Below are positions 45,665 through 60,803 of a stretch of 64,000 nt of DNA, one piece after another. The notes beneath the pieces were generated by a model that worked only from the letters and a program-made list of their open reading frames with translations, did not search any database and was not told where the DNA came from. Where the stretch lies: positions 1-64,000 of the forward strand of contig NZ_NRRF01000010.1 of assembly GCF_016583565.1 (NCBI RefSeq), read 5' to 3'. The DNA is from Thiocystis violacea (GTDB taxonomy: Bacteria > Pseudomonadota > Gammaproteobacteria > Chromatiales > Chromatiaceae). How positions within the stretch are numbered: position 1 is the stretch's first letter; every line of letters begins with the position of its first letter. Position numbers and translations under genes: made by a program.

Positions 45665-46855
45665 ATGTCCAAAGAAAAGTTTCAACGTAGCAAGCCCCAC
45701 GTCAACGTTGGCACCATTGGCCACGTCGATCACGGCAAAACCACGCTGACGGCGGCGATCACGACCCACCAGGCGAAGAAATTCGGTGGTGAGGCACGTG
45801 CCTATGACCAGATCGACAACGCCCCCGAAGAGCGCGAGCGCGGCATCACCATTGCCACCGCGCACGTCGAGTACGAGAGCGACAAGCGTCACTACGCCCA
45901 TGTCGACTGCCCCGGCCATGCTGACTACGTCAAGAACATGATCACGGGTGCGGCGCAGATGGACGGCGCGATCCTGGTCTGCTCCGCGGCCGACGGTCCG
46001 ATGCCGCAGACCCGCGAGCACATCCTGCTCTCGCGTCAGGTCGGTGTGCCGTACATCGTGGTCTACCTGAACAAGGCTGACATGGTGGACGACGCCGAGC
46101 TGCTCGAGCTCGTCGAGATGGAAGTGCGTGAGCTGCTCTCCAGCTACGACTTCCCGGGAGACGACACCCCGATCATCACCGGCTCGGCGAAGCTGGCGCT
46201 CGAAGGCGACACCTCCGAGATTGGCACTCCGTCCATCGACAAGTTGATGGAGGCGCTCGACAGCTACATCCCCGAGCCCGAGCGTGCGATCGACGGCGCC
46301 TTCCTGATGCCGATCGAAGACGTCTTCTCCATCTCCGGTCGCGGCACCGTCGTCACCGGTCGTGTCGAGCGCGGCATCGTCAAGGTGGGTGAAGAAGTCG
46401 CCATCGTCGGGATTAAGGACACCGTCAAGACCATCTGCACCGGTGTCGAGATGTTCCGCAAGCTGCTCGACCAGGGTCAGGCCGGCGACAACATTGGCGC
46501 CTTGCTGCGTGGCACCAAGCGTGAAGACGTCGAGCGCGGTCAGGTACTGGCCAAGCCCGGCTCGATCACCCCGCACACCCACTTCGAAGCCGAAGTCTAC
46601 GTGCTGAGCAAGGAAGAGGGCGGTCGTCACACGCCGTTCTTCAATGGCTATCGCCCGCAGTTCTACTTCCGCACCACCGACGTCACGGGCGCCTGCGAGC
46701 TGCCCGAGGGCATCGAGATGGTCATGCCGGGTGACAACGTCAAGATGACGATCAAGCTGATTGCGCCGATCGCCATGGAAGAAGGTCTGCGGTTTGCCGT
46801 GCGCGAAGGCGGCCGAACCGTCGGCGCTGGTGTGGTTTCAAAGGTTATCGAGTAA
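45665..46855 (+). CDS. tufA: Elongation factor Tu, copy 1
   Basis: 396 residues from ATG at 45665 ([16 protein letters not shown]). G1 GHVDHGKT, G3 DCPGHADY, G4 NKADMVDD. It carries aminoacyl-tRNA to the ribosome. The second copy starts at 62922; only two synonymous changes were seen between them, in the first five codons. Confidence 0.98.
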   Translation: MSKEKFQRSKPHVNVGTIGHVDHGKTTLTAAITTHQAKKFGGEARAYDQIDNAPEERERGITIATAHVEYESDKRHYAHVDCPGHADYVKNMITGAAQMDGAILVCSAADGPMPQTREHILLSRQVGVPYIVVYLNKADMVDDAELLELVEMEVRELLSSYDFPGDDTPIITGSAKLALEGDTSEIGTPSIDKLMEALDSYIPEPERAIDGAFLMPIEDVFSISGRGTVVTGRVERGIVKVGEEVAIVGIKDTVKTICTGVEMFRKLLDQGQAGDNIGALLRGTKREDVERGQVLAKPGSITPHTHFEAEVYVLSKEEGGRHTPFFNGYRPQFYFRTTDVTGACELPEGIEMVMPGDNVKMTIKLIAPIAMEEGLRFAVREGGRTVGAGVVSKVIE

Positions 46856-46877
46856 GCTCTTAGTGCTTGTGTTGAAT

Positions 46878-46900
46878 GGAGCTGTCCGCAGCTCCATATT
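46878..46900 (+). terminator. Hairpin after tufA
   Basis: GGAGCTG-TCCG-CAGCTCC (46878-46895) followed by ATATT. Weak U tail, so termination may be partial, with read-through into tRNA-Trp and secE; a TTGAAT before the stem could also belong to a promoter for the latter. Confidence 0.55.
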
Positions 46901-46919
46901 ACGCAAGCCATCCTTTTCT

Positions 46920-46995
<76 letters not shown>

Positions 46996-47026
46996 TTTAT
47001 CCATCGCTTAGTCAACAGGCGATTTC

Positions 47027-47404
47027 ATGAATTCACGTGCAGAGGCCCGTGGCGCCAGCTTGGACGCAATCAAGCTGGCCGTCGCTATTTTCTTGCTCGT
47101 CATTGGCATCTTTGCCTTCTATTACTTTGCGAGCATTTCAACCCTTCTCCGGGTGATCGGTCTCTTGGTGATCAGTGCGGGTGCTGCTGTGATCGCGTTC
47201 CAGACGGAGCGCGGGCGGCTATTGTGGCAGTTCGTCGCCGATTCACGCATGGAGGTCCGCAAGGTCGTCTGGCCATCTCGGCAGGAAACGCTGCAGACGA
47301 CCCTGGTCGTCGTGGTCATGGTCCTGATCGTCGGGATCGTCCTCTGGCTCTTCGATATGGTGCTCATGTCGATTCTGCGTTTCTTGACTGGCCAGGGAGG
47401 CTGA
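47027..47404 (+). CDS. secE: Preprotein translocase subunit SecE
   Basis: 125 residues with three membrane helices (about 15-35, 40-57, 95-118) and the cytoplasmic amphipathic segment [17 protein letters not shown] that clamps SecY. Same three-helix form as E. coli. The stop overlaps nusG by one base. Confidence 0.97.
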   Translation: MNSRAEARGASLDAIKLAVAIFLLVIGIFAFYYFASISTLLRVIGLLVISAGAAVIAFQTERGRLLWQFVADSRMEVRKVVWPSRQETLQTTLVVVVMVLIVGIVLWLFDMVLMSILRFLTGQGG

Positions 47405-47940
47405 TGATGTCCAAGCGTTGGTACGTCATCCATGCTTACTCAGGTTTCGAAGGTCAAGTCAAACGTGCGCTCGAAGACCGCGTCAAGCGGGCTGGTCTCG
47501 AGGAGGAGTTCGGCGAGATTCTGGTGCCGACCGAAGAGGTCGTCGAGATGCGTGGCGGTCAGCAACGCAAGAGCGAGCGCAAGTTCTTTCCGGGCTATGT
47601 CCTCGTGCGTATGGAGATGACCGACGAGACCTGGCACCTCGTCAAGAGCGTGCCAAAGGTCATGGGGTTTATCGGCGGAACTGGCGATAGGCCAGCCCCG
47701 GTGCCGGATTCGCAGGCCGATGTCATCCTTCAGCGGCTTCAGGAAGGCGGTGAGAAACCGCGGCCAAAGATCCTCTACGAGCCGGGCGAAGTGGTTCGCG
47801 TCGTCGATGGGCCTTTCACCGACTTCAATGGGGTCGTCGAGGATGTCGACTACGACAAGAGCCGCGTCAAAGTGTCTGTCCTGATCTTCGGGCGCTCGAC
47901 GCCCGTCGACCTCGAGTTCTCCCAAGTCGAAAAAGGCTGA
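47404..47940 (+). CDS. nusG: Transcription termination/antitermination protein NusG
   Basis: 178 residues. NGN domain ([15 protein letters not shown] to [12 protein letters not shown]) and KOW domain ([19 protein letters not shown]). It binds the beta-prime clamp helices of RNA polymerase and Rho or S10. The start is ATG at 47404, overlapping the secE TGA; ATG at 47407 is equally possible. Confidence 0.97.
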   Translation: MMSKRWYVIHAYSGFEGQVKRALEDRVKRAGLEEEFGEILVPTEEVVEMRGGQQRKSERKFFPGYVLVRMEMTDETWHLVKSVPKVMGFIGGTGDRPAPVPDSQADVILQRLQEGGEKPRPKILYEPGEVVRVVDGPFTDFNGVVEDVDYDKSRVKVSVLIFGRSTPVDLEFSQVEKG

Positions 47941-48096
47941 TCGTTCCGCAGCGGCGTCTGCCGTTCCTCGGGCCGAGACGAATTTCATGGCCGGGCCTTT
48001 TCTTCGGTCTGGCGAATTTAATGAAGCCCCGCAAGGGGTCACGCATGGGGAGCCAGTTCGCGTTGCGCTGGCGCTTGCACCCATTGGAGACAAACT
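47941..48096 (+). promoter_or_regulatory. Leader of rplK-rplA, possible L1 target
   Basis: A small CCCC-GCAA-GGGG tetraloop hairpin at 48027-48038 lies 60 nt before rplK. In other proteobacteria L1 represses the L11-L1 operon by binding the leader. The assignment here is by position only. Confidence 0.35.
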
Positions 48097-48531
48097 GTGG
48101 CAAAGAAAATCAATGCCTACATCAAGCTGCAGGTGAAGGCGGGTGAGGCGAATCCAAGTCCGCCTGTCGGTCCTGCGCTTGGTCAGCATGGCGTGAACAT
48201 CATGGAGTTCTGTAAGGCGTTCAATGCGCGCACGCAAGAACTCGAGAAGGGAATGCCGATCCCGGTCGTCATCACCGTCTACTCGGATCGCAGCTTCACC
48301 TTCATCACCAAGACCCCGCCGGCGTCCATCTTGCTGAAGAAGGCGGCTGGTTTGGCCAAGGGCAGCCCAAACCCCAATACGAATAAGGTTGGTACCGTGA
48401 CGCGCGAGCAGCTCGAGCAAATCGCGACCGCGAAGATGCCTGATCTGACGGCCGCGGACATGGATGCGGCCGTCCGCACCATCGCGGGTAGTGCGCGTGC
48501 GATGGGTTTGAACGTCGAGGGGGTGAACTGA
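48097..48531 (+). CDS. rplK: 50S ribosomal protein L11
   Basis: 144 residues from GTG ([16 protein letters not shown]). Typical [25 protein letters not shown] segment and a C-terminal rRNA-binding domain ending [12 protein letters not shown]. Part of the GTPase-associated centre; needed for RelA activation. TGATG overlap with rplA. Confidence 0.97.
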   Translation: MAKKINAYIKLQVKAGEANPSPPVGPALGQHGVNIMEFCKAFNARTQELEKGMPIPVVITVYSDRSFTFITKTPPASILLKKAAGLAKGSPNPNTNKVGTVTREQLEQIATAKMPDLTAADMDAAVRTIAGSARAMGLNVEGVN

Positions 48532-49226
48532 TGGCTCATCTATCTAAGCGCCTGCGTGCAATCCGCGAGCGTGTCGAGCACGGCAAGCTGTATCCAGCCG
48601 AAGAGGCTTTCGTCCTTCTGAAAGAGGTCTCTCAGGTCAAGTTCGTCGAGAACATCGACGTTGCGGTGAACCTGGGCGTCGATCCGCGTAAGTCGGATCA
48701 GGTCGTTCGCGGTTCGACCGTGCTGCCTCATGGCATCGGCAAGACCGTGCGCGTTGCTGTCTTCGCGCAGGGTGCCGCTGCCGATGCCGCGACTGCCGCC
48801 GGGGCCGATCGTGTCGGTTTCGAGGATCTGGCGGAAGAGATGAAGGCCGGTCAGCTCGACTACGACGTCGTGATCGCCTCTCCAGATGCGATGCGCGTCG
48901 TCGGCCAGCTGGGTAAGATCCTGGGTCCGCGCGGGCTCATGCCAAACCCGAAAGTGGGTACCGTCGCGCCTGACGTCGCGCAGGCCGTCAACAATGCCAA
49001 GGCTGGCCAGGTTCGCTACCGCACCGATAAGGCCGGCATCATCCACTGCCCGCTCGGCAAGGCAGACTTCGAGCCTGCCAAGCTGCGTGAGAATCTTGAG
49101 GCGCTGCTTTCCAATCTGATGAAGGCGAAGCCGAGCGCGGCCAAGGGTATCTACATGAAGAAGGTCACGGTCTCCAGCACCATGGGGCCGGGCGTCACCA
49201 TCGATCACTCTTCGCTCAGTTTTTGA
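48531..49226 (+). CDS. rplA: 50S ribosomal protein L1
   Basis: 231 residues; [14 protein letters not shown] is the L1 signature. It binds the L1 stalk of 23S rRNA and usually represses its own operon. Start ATG overlaps the rplK stop. Confidence 0.97.
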   Translation: MAHLSKRLRAIRERVEHGKLYPAEEAFVLLKEVSQVKFVENIDVAVNLGVDPRKSDQVVRGSTVLPHGIGKTVRVAVFAQGAAADAATAAGADRVGFEDLAEEMKAGQLDYDVVIASPDAMRVVGQLGKILGPRGLMPNPKVGTVAPDVAQAVNNAKAGQVRYRTDKAGIIHCPLGKADFEPAKLRENLEALLSNLMKAKPSAAKGIYMKKVTVSSTMGPGVTIDHSSLSF

Positions 49227-49235
49227 TGATCGGCA

Positions 49236-49490
49236 CCGGCGCTTTGCGCCGGAGTTGGATCGCGTTTCTTTGAGGTCTCGGCAATGGCCGGAGACCGTTA
49301 AAGACCGCAGGTGCCCGGGCGTCCATTGGGATCTGGCTGCCTGGGCTTAATGCAGATCACGCCTGCGCAGACGGTGCTCCGGATTCAGATCGAATGCTGA
49401 TGAAGGTGCACGACCCCGGCGAAACGGGGTGCCACTGGAGGTGGCAGTCGCTTCGCCGCCCGGCACTCGCCGGGCTCATAAGTGAAAGAG
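49236..49490 (+). ncRNA. Ribosomal protein L10 leader region (rplJL-rpoBC)
   Basis: 273 nt between rplA and rplJ with no gene and much pairing potential. It starts with CCGGCG-CTTTG-CGCCGG (49236-49252), then GTTAAAGACCGCAGGTGCC and, further on, GCCTGCGCAGACGGTGCTCC, which resemble conserved parts of the proteobacterial L10 leader bound by the L10-L12 complex. A promoter for the downstream genes may also be here. No structure was computed. Confidence 0.65.
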
Positions 49491-49499
49491 GTGACGACA

Positions 49500-50027
49500 A
49501 TGGCGCTCAATTTTGCGCAAAAAGAAGCAATCGTCGCCGAAGTCGCGGAAGTCGCTAAGACTGCCTACTCGGCTATCGGTGCCGAGTACCGGGGTTTGAC
49601 CGTCGGGCAACTGACAAAGCTGCGCGTGGAAGCACGCAAGAGCGGCGTCTATGTTCGCGTCGTCAAGAATACCCTGGCGCGGCGCGCGCTGGAAGAGACG
49701 GATTTTGCCTGCATGCGGGATGGGCTTACTGGCCCCATGATTCTCGCTTTCTCGCAGGAAGATCCGGGCTCGGCGGCGCGCGTCTTCGAGGCATTTGCGA
49801 AGGAGCATGACAAGTTTCAGGTGCGTCTCATCGCCCTGAGCGGCAAGCTGCTGGATCCCTCTGAGATCGGTAATCTCGCGAAGATGCCGACCTATGACCA
49901 GGCGATCAGCATGCTCATGGCCACCATGAAGGCTCCGGTGCAGAAGCTCGCAGCGACCATCAACGAGGTGCCGGGCAAACTCGTCCGTACCCTTGCCGCG
50001 GTTCGCGATGCCAAAGAGGCGGCCTGA
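49500..50027 (+). CDS. rplJ: 50S ribosomal protein L10
   Basis: 175 residues from ATG at 49500, with AAAGAGGTG before it. N-terminal rRNA-binding domain (EYRGLTVGQLTKLR, VVKNTLARRAL) and a C-terminal helix that binds L7/L12 dimers. Together with L12 it normally controls its own translation through the leader. Confidence 0.97.
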   Translation: MALNFAQKEAIVAEVAEVAKTAYSAIGAEYRGLTVGQLTKLRVEARKSGVYVRVVKNTLARRALEETDFACMRDGLTGPMILAFSQEDPGSAARVFEAFAKEHDKFQVRLIALSGKLLDPSEIGNLAKMPTYDQAISMLMATMKAPVQKLAATINEVPGKLVRTLAAVRDAKEAA

Positions 50028-50085
50028 TCGGCCGTCTCCGTTCATCAGCAATCCGATCTATCGTTTTAAATTCTAGGAGAAGACC

Positions 50086-50466
50086 ATGGCCGTTTCGAAA
50101 GACGAGATTCTCGAAGCGATTGGCAACATGACCGTGCTGGAGGTCGTCGACCTCATCAGCGCGATGGAAGAGAAGTTCGGCGTGACCGCCGCTGCCGCCG
50201 TGATGGCAGCAGCACCTGGTGCCGGCGGTGGCGATGCCGCGCCTGCCGAAGAGCAGACTGAGTTCGACGTGATTCTCGCGTCCTTCGGTGCCAATAAGGT
50301 TGGTGTCATCAAGGCTGTTCGCAGTCTCACCGGTCTTGGCCTGAAAGAAGCGAAGGACGCCGTGGAAGGCGCTCCCACGACGCTGAAGGAAGCCGTTTCC
50401 AAGAGCGAGGCCGAAGACGCGAAGAAGCAGCTCGAAGAGGCTGGCGCCACTGTCGAAATCAAGTAA
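50086..50466 (+). CDS. rplL: 50S ribosomal protein L7/L12
   Basis: 126 residues: N-terminal dimer domain, Ala/Gly hinge ([15 protein letters not shown]), and the C-terminal factor-binding domain KTEFDVIL-type (here [34 protein letters not shown]). Good AGGAGA ribosome-binding site. Confidence 0.98.
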   Translation: MAVSKDEILEAIGNMTVLEVVDLISAMEEKFGVTAAAAVMAAAPGAGGGDAAPAEEQTEFDVILASFGANKVGVIKAVRSLTGLGLKEAKDAVEGAPTTLKEAVSKSEAEDAKKQLEEAGATVEIK

Positions 50467-50504
50467 CGGCGCATTGCGTCGAAACGTTTTCGACCCTGGG
50501 AATC

Positions 50505-50533
50505 GGCTGGCGGCTCCGAGCTGCCGGCCTTTT
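50505..50533 (+). terminator. Attenuator between rplL and rpoB
   Basis: A GC-rich stem (50505-50529, two G-U pairs) followed by TTTT. The same place in E. coli holds a partial terminator that sets the ratio of ribosomal protein to RNA polymerase transcripts; a similar role is inferred. Confidence 0.7.
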
Positions 50534-50697
50534 CCCGTTGGGCTCTTGCAGTCCGACTACAGATTTCGCCTTGGCCCCCATGTTGACCGTGACGCCGGCC
50601 AAGGTACCGGATCGATGCTCGTTCCAAGCCGTCCGCAATCTGCATCCGTGTCCGCGCCCCGTCAGGGACCCACGCAAGCACCTCGAGGGAAGGCATA

Positions 50698-53600
50698 ATG
50701 GCCTATTCGTTCACCGAAAAAAAGCGCATCCGCAAAGACTTCGGCAAGCGTCCCAGCATTCTGGACGTGCCGTTCCTTCTGGCGACGCAGATCGACTCCT
50801 ATCGAGAGTTCCTGCAGGCCGACCGCGCGCCCAAAGACCGTCGGGATATGGGGCTGCATGCAGCCTTCCAGTCCGTCTTCCCCATCGAGAGCTATTCAGG
50901 AAACGCCGTCCTCGAGTATGTGAAGTATCGTCTCGGCGAGCCGGTCTTCGACGAGCGTGAATGCCATCTGCGCGGCGCGACCTTTGCCGCGCCCTTGCGT
51001 GTCCTGCTGCGGTTGGTGATCTACGACAAGGAGGCGCCGGCAGGCTCCAAGGTCGTCAAGGACATCCGCGAGCAAGAGGTCTACATGGGCGAGCTGCCGC
51101 TCATGACCGAGACGGGCACCTTCATCATCAACGGCACGGAGCGAGTCATCGTCTCCCAGCTGCATCGCTCGCCAGGTGTCTTCTTCGATCACGACAAGGG
51201 CAAGACCCACTCGTCCGGAAAGCTGCTCTTCTCGGCGCGCGTGATCCCCTATCGTGGTTCCTGGCTCGACTTCGAGTTCGATCCGAAAGACAACGTCTTC
51301 GTGCGTATCGACCGTCGGCGCAAGCTCCCGGCGACGGTGCTGCTGCGAGCGCTCGGTTATGGTGTGGAGGACATCCTTGCGCGCTTCTTTGAGACGGACA
51401 TCGTCCGTATCAAGGACCGTAGCGTGACCCTGGATCTGGTGCCGGAGCGTCTGCGCGGCGAGACGGTCGGCTTCGACGTCAAGATCGGCGACGAGGTTCT
51501 CGTGGAGTCTGGCCGACGCGTGACCGCGCGCCACATCCGCGAGCTGCAGAAGGCCGGCGTCGATCGCCTTGAGGTGCCCGCCGAGTTCCTGATTGGCCGC
51601 ACGCTCGCCCATGCGCAGGTCGACACCGAGACTGGCGAGGTCTTCGCCGAGGCCAACGAGCTGATCACGCCCGAAATCCTCGAGACCGTCTTCAACAAGG
51701 GGATCGAGACGCTCGAAACCCTCTTCGTGAACGATCTCGACCAAGGCCCCTACATCTCCGAGACCTTGCGGATCGACCCAACGACCAACGATCTGGAGGC
51801 CCAGGTCGAGATCTACCGCATGATGCGTCCTGGCGAGCCGCCGACCAAGGAGGCCGCGCAGAACCTCTTCCACAACCTCTTCTTCACCCCGGACCGCTAC
51901 GATCTCTCGGCGGTCGGCCGGATGAAGTTCAATCGCCGCCTCGGCCGTCCCACCGAGGAGGGGCCGGGTGTGGTCTATGACGGGCGCTACTTCAGCGCGC
52001 GCGCGGACGACTTCTCCAAGTCGTTGTTCGCGGCCCAGGGCGAAGCCGTCTCCGACATCATCGATACCCTCAAGGTCCTGGTGGAGCTGCGCAATGGCCG
52101 CGGCACCGTCGATGACATCGACCACCTCGGCAATCGCCGCATCCGCTGCGTCGGCGAGATGGCCGAGAATCAGTTCCGCGTTGGTTTGGTGCGTGTCGAG
52201 CGCGCCGTCAAGGAACGGCTGTCCCTGGCCGAGTCCGAGGGGCTCATGCCGCAGGAGCTGATCAACGCCAAGCCGGTCTCGGCCGCGATCAAGGAGTTCT
52301 TCGGCTCGAGCCAGCTCTCGCAGTTCATGGACCAGAACAACCCGCTGTCCGAGGTCACCCACAAGCGTCGCGTCTCGGCGCTCGGTCCTGGTGGTCTGGC
52401 CCGCGAGCGCGCAGGCTTTGAGGTCCGCGACGTCCACCCGACGCACTATGGCCGCGTCTGCCCGATCGAGACCCCTGAAGGTCCGAACATCGGCCTGATC
52501 AATTCGCTGGCCGTGTATGCGCGGACCAACTCCTACGGCTTCCTGGAGACCCCCTATCGCAAGGTCGATGGCGGTCGCGTCACCGATGAGATCAACTATC
52601 TCTCGGCGATCGAGGAGGGCAACTTCGTCATCGCACAGGCGAACGCGACCCTGGATGAAGAGAGTCATCTGACCGACGCGCTGGTCTCTTGCCGTCACGC
52701 GAACGAGTTCACGATGCGCGCGCCGGAAGAGGTCCAGTACATGGACGTCTCGCCGCGACAGATCGTCTCGGTCGCGGCATCGCTGATTCCCTTCCTCGAG
52801 CACGATGACGCCAACCGCGCCCTCATGGGATCGAACATGCAGCGCCAGGCGGTGCCGACGCTGCGTGCCGAGAAGCCGCTGGTCGGTACCGGCATGGAGC
52901 GCGTGGTCGCCAAGGACTCCGGCGTCTGCGTGGTCGCGCGGCGCGGCGGTGCCATCGAATCGGTCGACGCCGCGCGTATCGTGGTGCGCGTCAACGACGA
53001 CGAGGCCGTGCCGGGTGTGCCAGGCGTCGATATCTACAATCTGACCAAGTACACCCGGTCCAACCAGAACACTTGCATCAATCAGCGTCCTCTGGTCAAG
53101 CCGGGGGACGTGGTGGCGCGCAACGACGTGCTGGCGGATGGTCCCTCGACCGATATGGGCGAGCTGGCGTTGGGGCAGAACCTGCGCGTCGCCTTCATGC
53201 CCTGGAACGGCTATAACTTCGAGGACTCCATCCTCATCTCCGAGCGTGTGGTGCAGGAAGATCGCTTCACCAGCATCCACATCGAAGAGCTGGCCTGTCT
53301 GGCGCGCGACACCAAGCTCGGGCCGGAAGAGATCTCGGGTGACATCCCGAACGTGGGTGAGTCCGCGTTGTCCAAGCTCGACGAGTCGGGCATCGTCTAC
53401 GTGGGCGCCGAGGTGCGCGACGGCGACATCTTGGTGGGCAAGGTCACGCCCAAGGGCGAGACGCAGCTGACCCCTGAAGAGAAGCTGCTGCGCGCGATCT
53501 TTGGTGAGAAGGCCTCCGACGTCAAGGACACCTCCCTGCGTCTGCCGACCGGCATGAACGGCACCGTGGTCGACGTGCAGGTCTTCACCCGCGACGGAGT

Positions 53601-54873
53601 GGAAAAGGACAAGCGCGCCCTGCAGATCGAGGAAATGGAACTCGATCGGGTCCGCAAGGACTTCGCCGACCAGCAACGCATCATGGAGAACGATACCTTC
53701 CAGCGCGTCGAGAAGATGTTGATTGGCAAGGTGGCGGATGGCGGCCCGGCGAATCTGCGCCCCGGCTCGACCGTTACCAAGGACTATCTCGACGGACTCA
53801 AGGCCAAGGGCTCGCGTGATGCCTGGCTCGAGATCCGCATGCAGGACGAAGAGATCGCGACCCAGCTCGAGGCGGTCGCGGCTCAGGTCAAGCAGCAGCG
53901 CGAGGAGTTCCGCGAGCGCTATGAGGTCAAGAAGCGCAAGATCGCAAGCGGCGACGACCTGGCACCCGGCGTGCTCAAGATGGTCAAGGTCTATGTGGCT
54001 GTGAAGCGTCGCATCCAGCCAGGCGACAAGATGGCCGGTCGGCACGGCAACAAGGGTGTCATCTCCAAGGTGGTGCCGGTCGAGGACATGCCGTTCTCGG
54101 CTGACGGCGTGCCGGTCGACATCGTGCTGAATCCGCTGGGCGTGCCTTCGCGTATGAACGTTGGGCAGGTGCTCGAGACCCATCTGGGGTGGGCGGCGAA
54201 CGGCCTCGGCGACAGGATCGATCGCATGCTGAAGCAGCAGGTCGCTGTGGCGGAGCTGCGCGGCTTCTTGGATCAGGTCTACAACTCCAGCGGCAAGCAG
54301 GAAGATCTGGACTCCTTCTCGGATGATGAAATCATCAAGCTGGCGCAGAACTTGACGGCGGGCGTACCCCTGGCGACACCGGTGTTTGATGGCGCGACCG
54401 AGGAAGAGATCAAGGCGATGCTCGTACTCGCCGAGCGCGATAACGTCGCGCAGGGCATCCCGAGCGGCCAGACCGTCCTCTTCGATGGGCGTTCCGGCGA
54501 CCAGTTCGAGCGTCCGGTGACGGTCGGCTATATGTATATGATCAAGCTGAATCACTTGGTCGACGACAAGATGCACGCGCGCTCGACCGGGCCTTACAGC
54601 CTGGTCACGCAGCAGCCGCTCGGCGGTAAGGCGCAGTTCGGAGGCCAGCGTTTCGGTGAAATGGAGGTCTGGGCCCTGGAGGCCTATGGCGCCTCCTATA
54701 CGCTGCAAGAGATGCTCACGGTCAAGTCCGACGACGTGAACGGCCGCACCAAGATGTACAAGAACATCGTGGATGGCGACCACCGGATGGAGGCGGGCAT
54801 GCCCGAGTCCTTCAACGTGCTCGTCAAGGAGATCCGCTCGCTCGGTATCAACGTGGAGCTTCAGCAGGATTAG
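50698..54873 (+). CDS. rpoB: RNA polymerase beta subunit
   Basis: 1391 residues, about 50 longer than E. coli. The rifampicin region [30 protein letters not shown] is wild type, and the C-terminal [24 protein letters not shown] is normal. Around residues 415-440 an extra segment of about 20 residues ([15 protein letters not shown]...) lies before the conserved [14 protein letters not shown]. Start ATG follows GAGGGAAGGCATA. Upstream of rpoC by 131 nt. Confidence 0.98.
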   Translation: MAYSFTEKKRIRKDFGKRPSILDVPFLLATQIDSYREFLQADRAPKDRRDMGLHAAFQSVFPIESYSGNAVLEYVKYRLGEPVFDERECHLRGATFAAPLRVLLRLVIYDKEAPAGSKVVKDIREQEVYMGELPLMTETGTFIINGTERVIVSQLHRSPGVFFDHDKGKTHSSGKLLFSARVIPYRGSWLDFEFDPKDNVFVRIDRRRKLPATVLLRALGYGVEDILARFFETDIVRIKDRSVTLDLVPERLRGETVGFDVKIGDEVLVESGRRVTARHIRELQKAGVDRLEVPAEFLIGRTLAHAQVDTETGEVFAEANELITPEILETVFNKGIETLETLFVNDLDQGPYISETLRIDPTTNDLEAQVEIYRMMRPGEPPTKEAAQNLFHNLFFTPDRYDLSAVGRMKFNRRLGRPTEEGPGVVYDGRYFSARADDFSKSLFAAQGEAVSDIIDTLKVLVELRNGRGTVDDIDHLGNRRIRCVGEMAENQFRVGLVRVERAVKERLSLAESEGLMPQELINAKPVSAAIKEFFGSSQLSQFMDQNNPLSEVTHKRRVSALGPGGLARERAGFEVRDVHPTHYGRVCPIETPEGPNIGLINSLAVYARTNSYGFLETPYRKVDGGRVTDEINYLSAIEEGNFVIAQANATLDEESHLTDALVSCRHANEFTMRAPEEVQYMDVSPRQIVSVAASLIPFLEHDDANRALMGSNMQRQAVPTLRAEKPLVGTGMERVVAKDSGVCVVARRGGAIESVDAARIVVRVNDDEAVPGVPGVDIYNLTKYTRSNQNTCINQRPLVKPGDVVARNDVLADGPSTDMGELALGQNLRVAFMPWNGYNFEDSILISERVVQEDRFTSIHIEELACLARDTKLGPEEISGDIPNVGESALSKLDESGIVYVGAEVRDGDILVGKVTPKGETQLTPEEKLLRAIFGEKASDVKDTSLRLPTGMNGTVVDVQVFTRDGVEKDKRALQIEEMELDRVRKDFADQQRIMENDTFQRVEKMLIGKVADGGPANLRPGSTVTKDYLDGLKAKGSRDAWLEIRMQDEEIATQLEAVAAQVKQQREEFRERYEVKKRKIASGDDLAPGVLKMVKVYVAVKRRIQPGDKMAGRHGNKGVISKVVPVEDMPFSADGVPVDIVLNPLGVPSRMNVGQVLETHLGWAANGLGDRIDRMLKQQVAVAELRGFLDQVYNSSGKQEDLDSFSDDEIIKLAQNLTAGVPLATPVFDGATEEEIKAMLVLAERDNVAQGIPSGQTVLFDGRSGDQFERPVTVGYMYMIKLNHLVDDKMHARSTGPYSLVTQQPLGGKAQFGGQRFGEMEVWALEAYGASYTLQEMLTVKSDDVNGRTKMYKNIVDGDHRMEAGMPESFNVLVKEIRSLGINVELQQD

Positions 54874-55004
54874 CGGGTGATCCTAGGGCGTGCCGACGTA
54901 GTCGCCACGTCCTGGGTCGCCTCACGCGCTCAGCGTTGTTGCGATGGGTTTCGCTGTCGCTCTACCCATCCTACGCCGATTATCCCAGGCAGGAGATTAA
55001 GGTC

Positions 55005-59540
<4,536 letters not shown>

Positions 59541-59579
59541 CGGTCGCTGGGGATGCCTACCCAGTTCTTGTTGTGGTTG

Positions 59580-59608
59580 TTGACATGACCTAGGCGTATC
59601 CCTATACT
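59580..59608 (+). promoter_or_regulatory. Strong sigma-70 promoter of the str operon
   Basis: TTGACA at 59580-59585, exactly 17 nt, TATACT at 59603-59608: one mismatch from full consensus. Transcription would start near 59615, about 200 nt before rpsL. Confidence 0.88.
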
Positions 59609-59620
59609 GCTTTGTCTCAG

Positions 59621-59650
59621 CTAGCCGGCACTCTGCCGGCTAGTCTCATT
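59621..59650 (+). terminator. 10-bp hairpin at the rpoC/str boundary
   Basis: CTAGCCGGCA (59621-59630), loop CTC, TGCCGGCTAG (59634-59643), then TCTCATTTT. It could end rpoBC transcripts, but it also forms the very 5' end of the str mRNA started from the promoter just upstream. Confidence 0.75.
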
Positions 59651-59813
59651 TTCACTAGTCCGGTTCCTTGGTCTGGGCGCACCTGCCCGGTCCCCGAGCA
59701 AGCGATGGCTTTGATGCGTGAACGCTGGCGCTGGTTACGCTGGTAGGATTTCGCGCAGCTGTCGTTTGACTCATCGAGATCATGGCGCGAGGGCGCCGCT
59801 GGAGACTCTTTGC

Positions 59814-60188
59814 ATGGCTACGATCAACCAACTCGTCCGGAAGCCCCGCAAGCGGAACGTGGCGAAATCCAACGTGCCCGCGCTGGAGGCTTGCCCGCAG
59901 CGCCGTGGTGTCTGCACCCGTGTCTATACCACGACACCGAAAAAGCCGAACTCGGCGTTGCGTAAGGTCGCGCGTGTGCGCTTGACCAACGGCTACGAGG
60001 TTGCTTCCTACATCGGTGGCGAGGGGCACAACCTCCAGGAGCACTCGGTGGTGCTGATCCGTGGCGGCCGTGTCAAGGACTTGCCGGGTGTGCGTTATCA
60101 CACCGTGCGCGGCACCCTGGACACCTCTGGTGTCGAGAAGCGCCGTCAAGGTCGTTCCAAGTACGGTGCCAAGCGCCCGAAGAAATAG
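59814..60188 (+). CDS. rpsL: 30S ribosomal protein S12
   Basis: 124 residues starting [32 protein letters not shown] carries the streptomycin-site Lys of the PKKPNSA loop in wild-type form, and [17 protein letters not shown] follows. Decoding-centre protein. First gene of rpsL-rpsG-fusA-tuf. Confidence 0.98.
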   Translation: MATINQLVRKPRKRNVAKSNVPALEACPQRRGVCTRVYTTTPKKPNSALRKVARVRLTNGYEVASYIGGEGHNLQEHSVVLIRGGRVKDLPGVRYHTVRGTLDTSGVEKRRQGRSKYGAKRPKK

Positions 60189-60226
60189 TTGGTTGCTGGG
60201 GCGATCCACGCCAGAGCGATCAATGA

Positions 60227-60727
<501 letters not shown>

Positions 60728-60803
60728 TTCGTTCCTTCCGCGCTCCGAGCGCGTGCTTGTTCGAGTTCTTTAGTTTTTCGGATTCATCAGGGCGGATTTA
60801 GTC

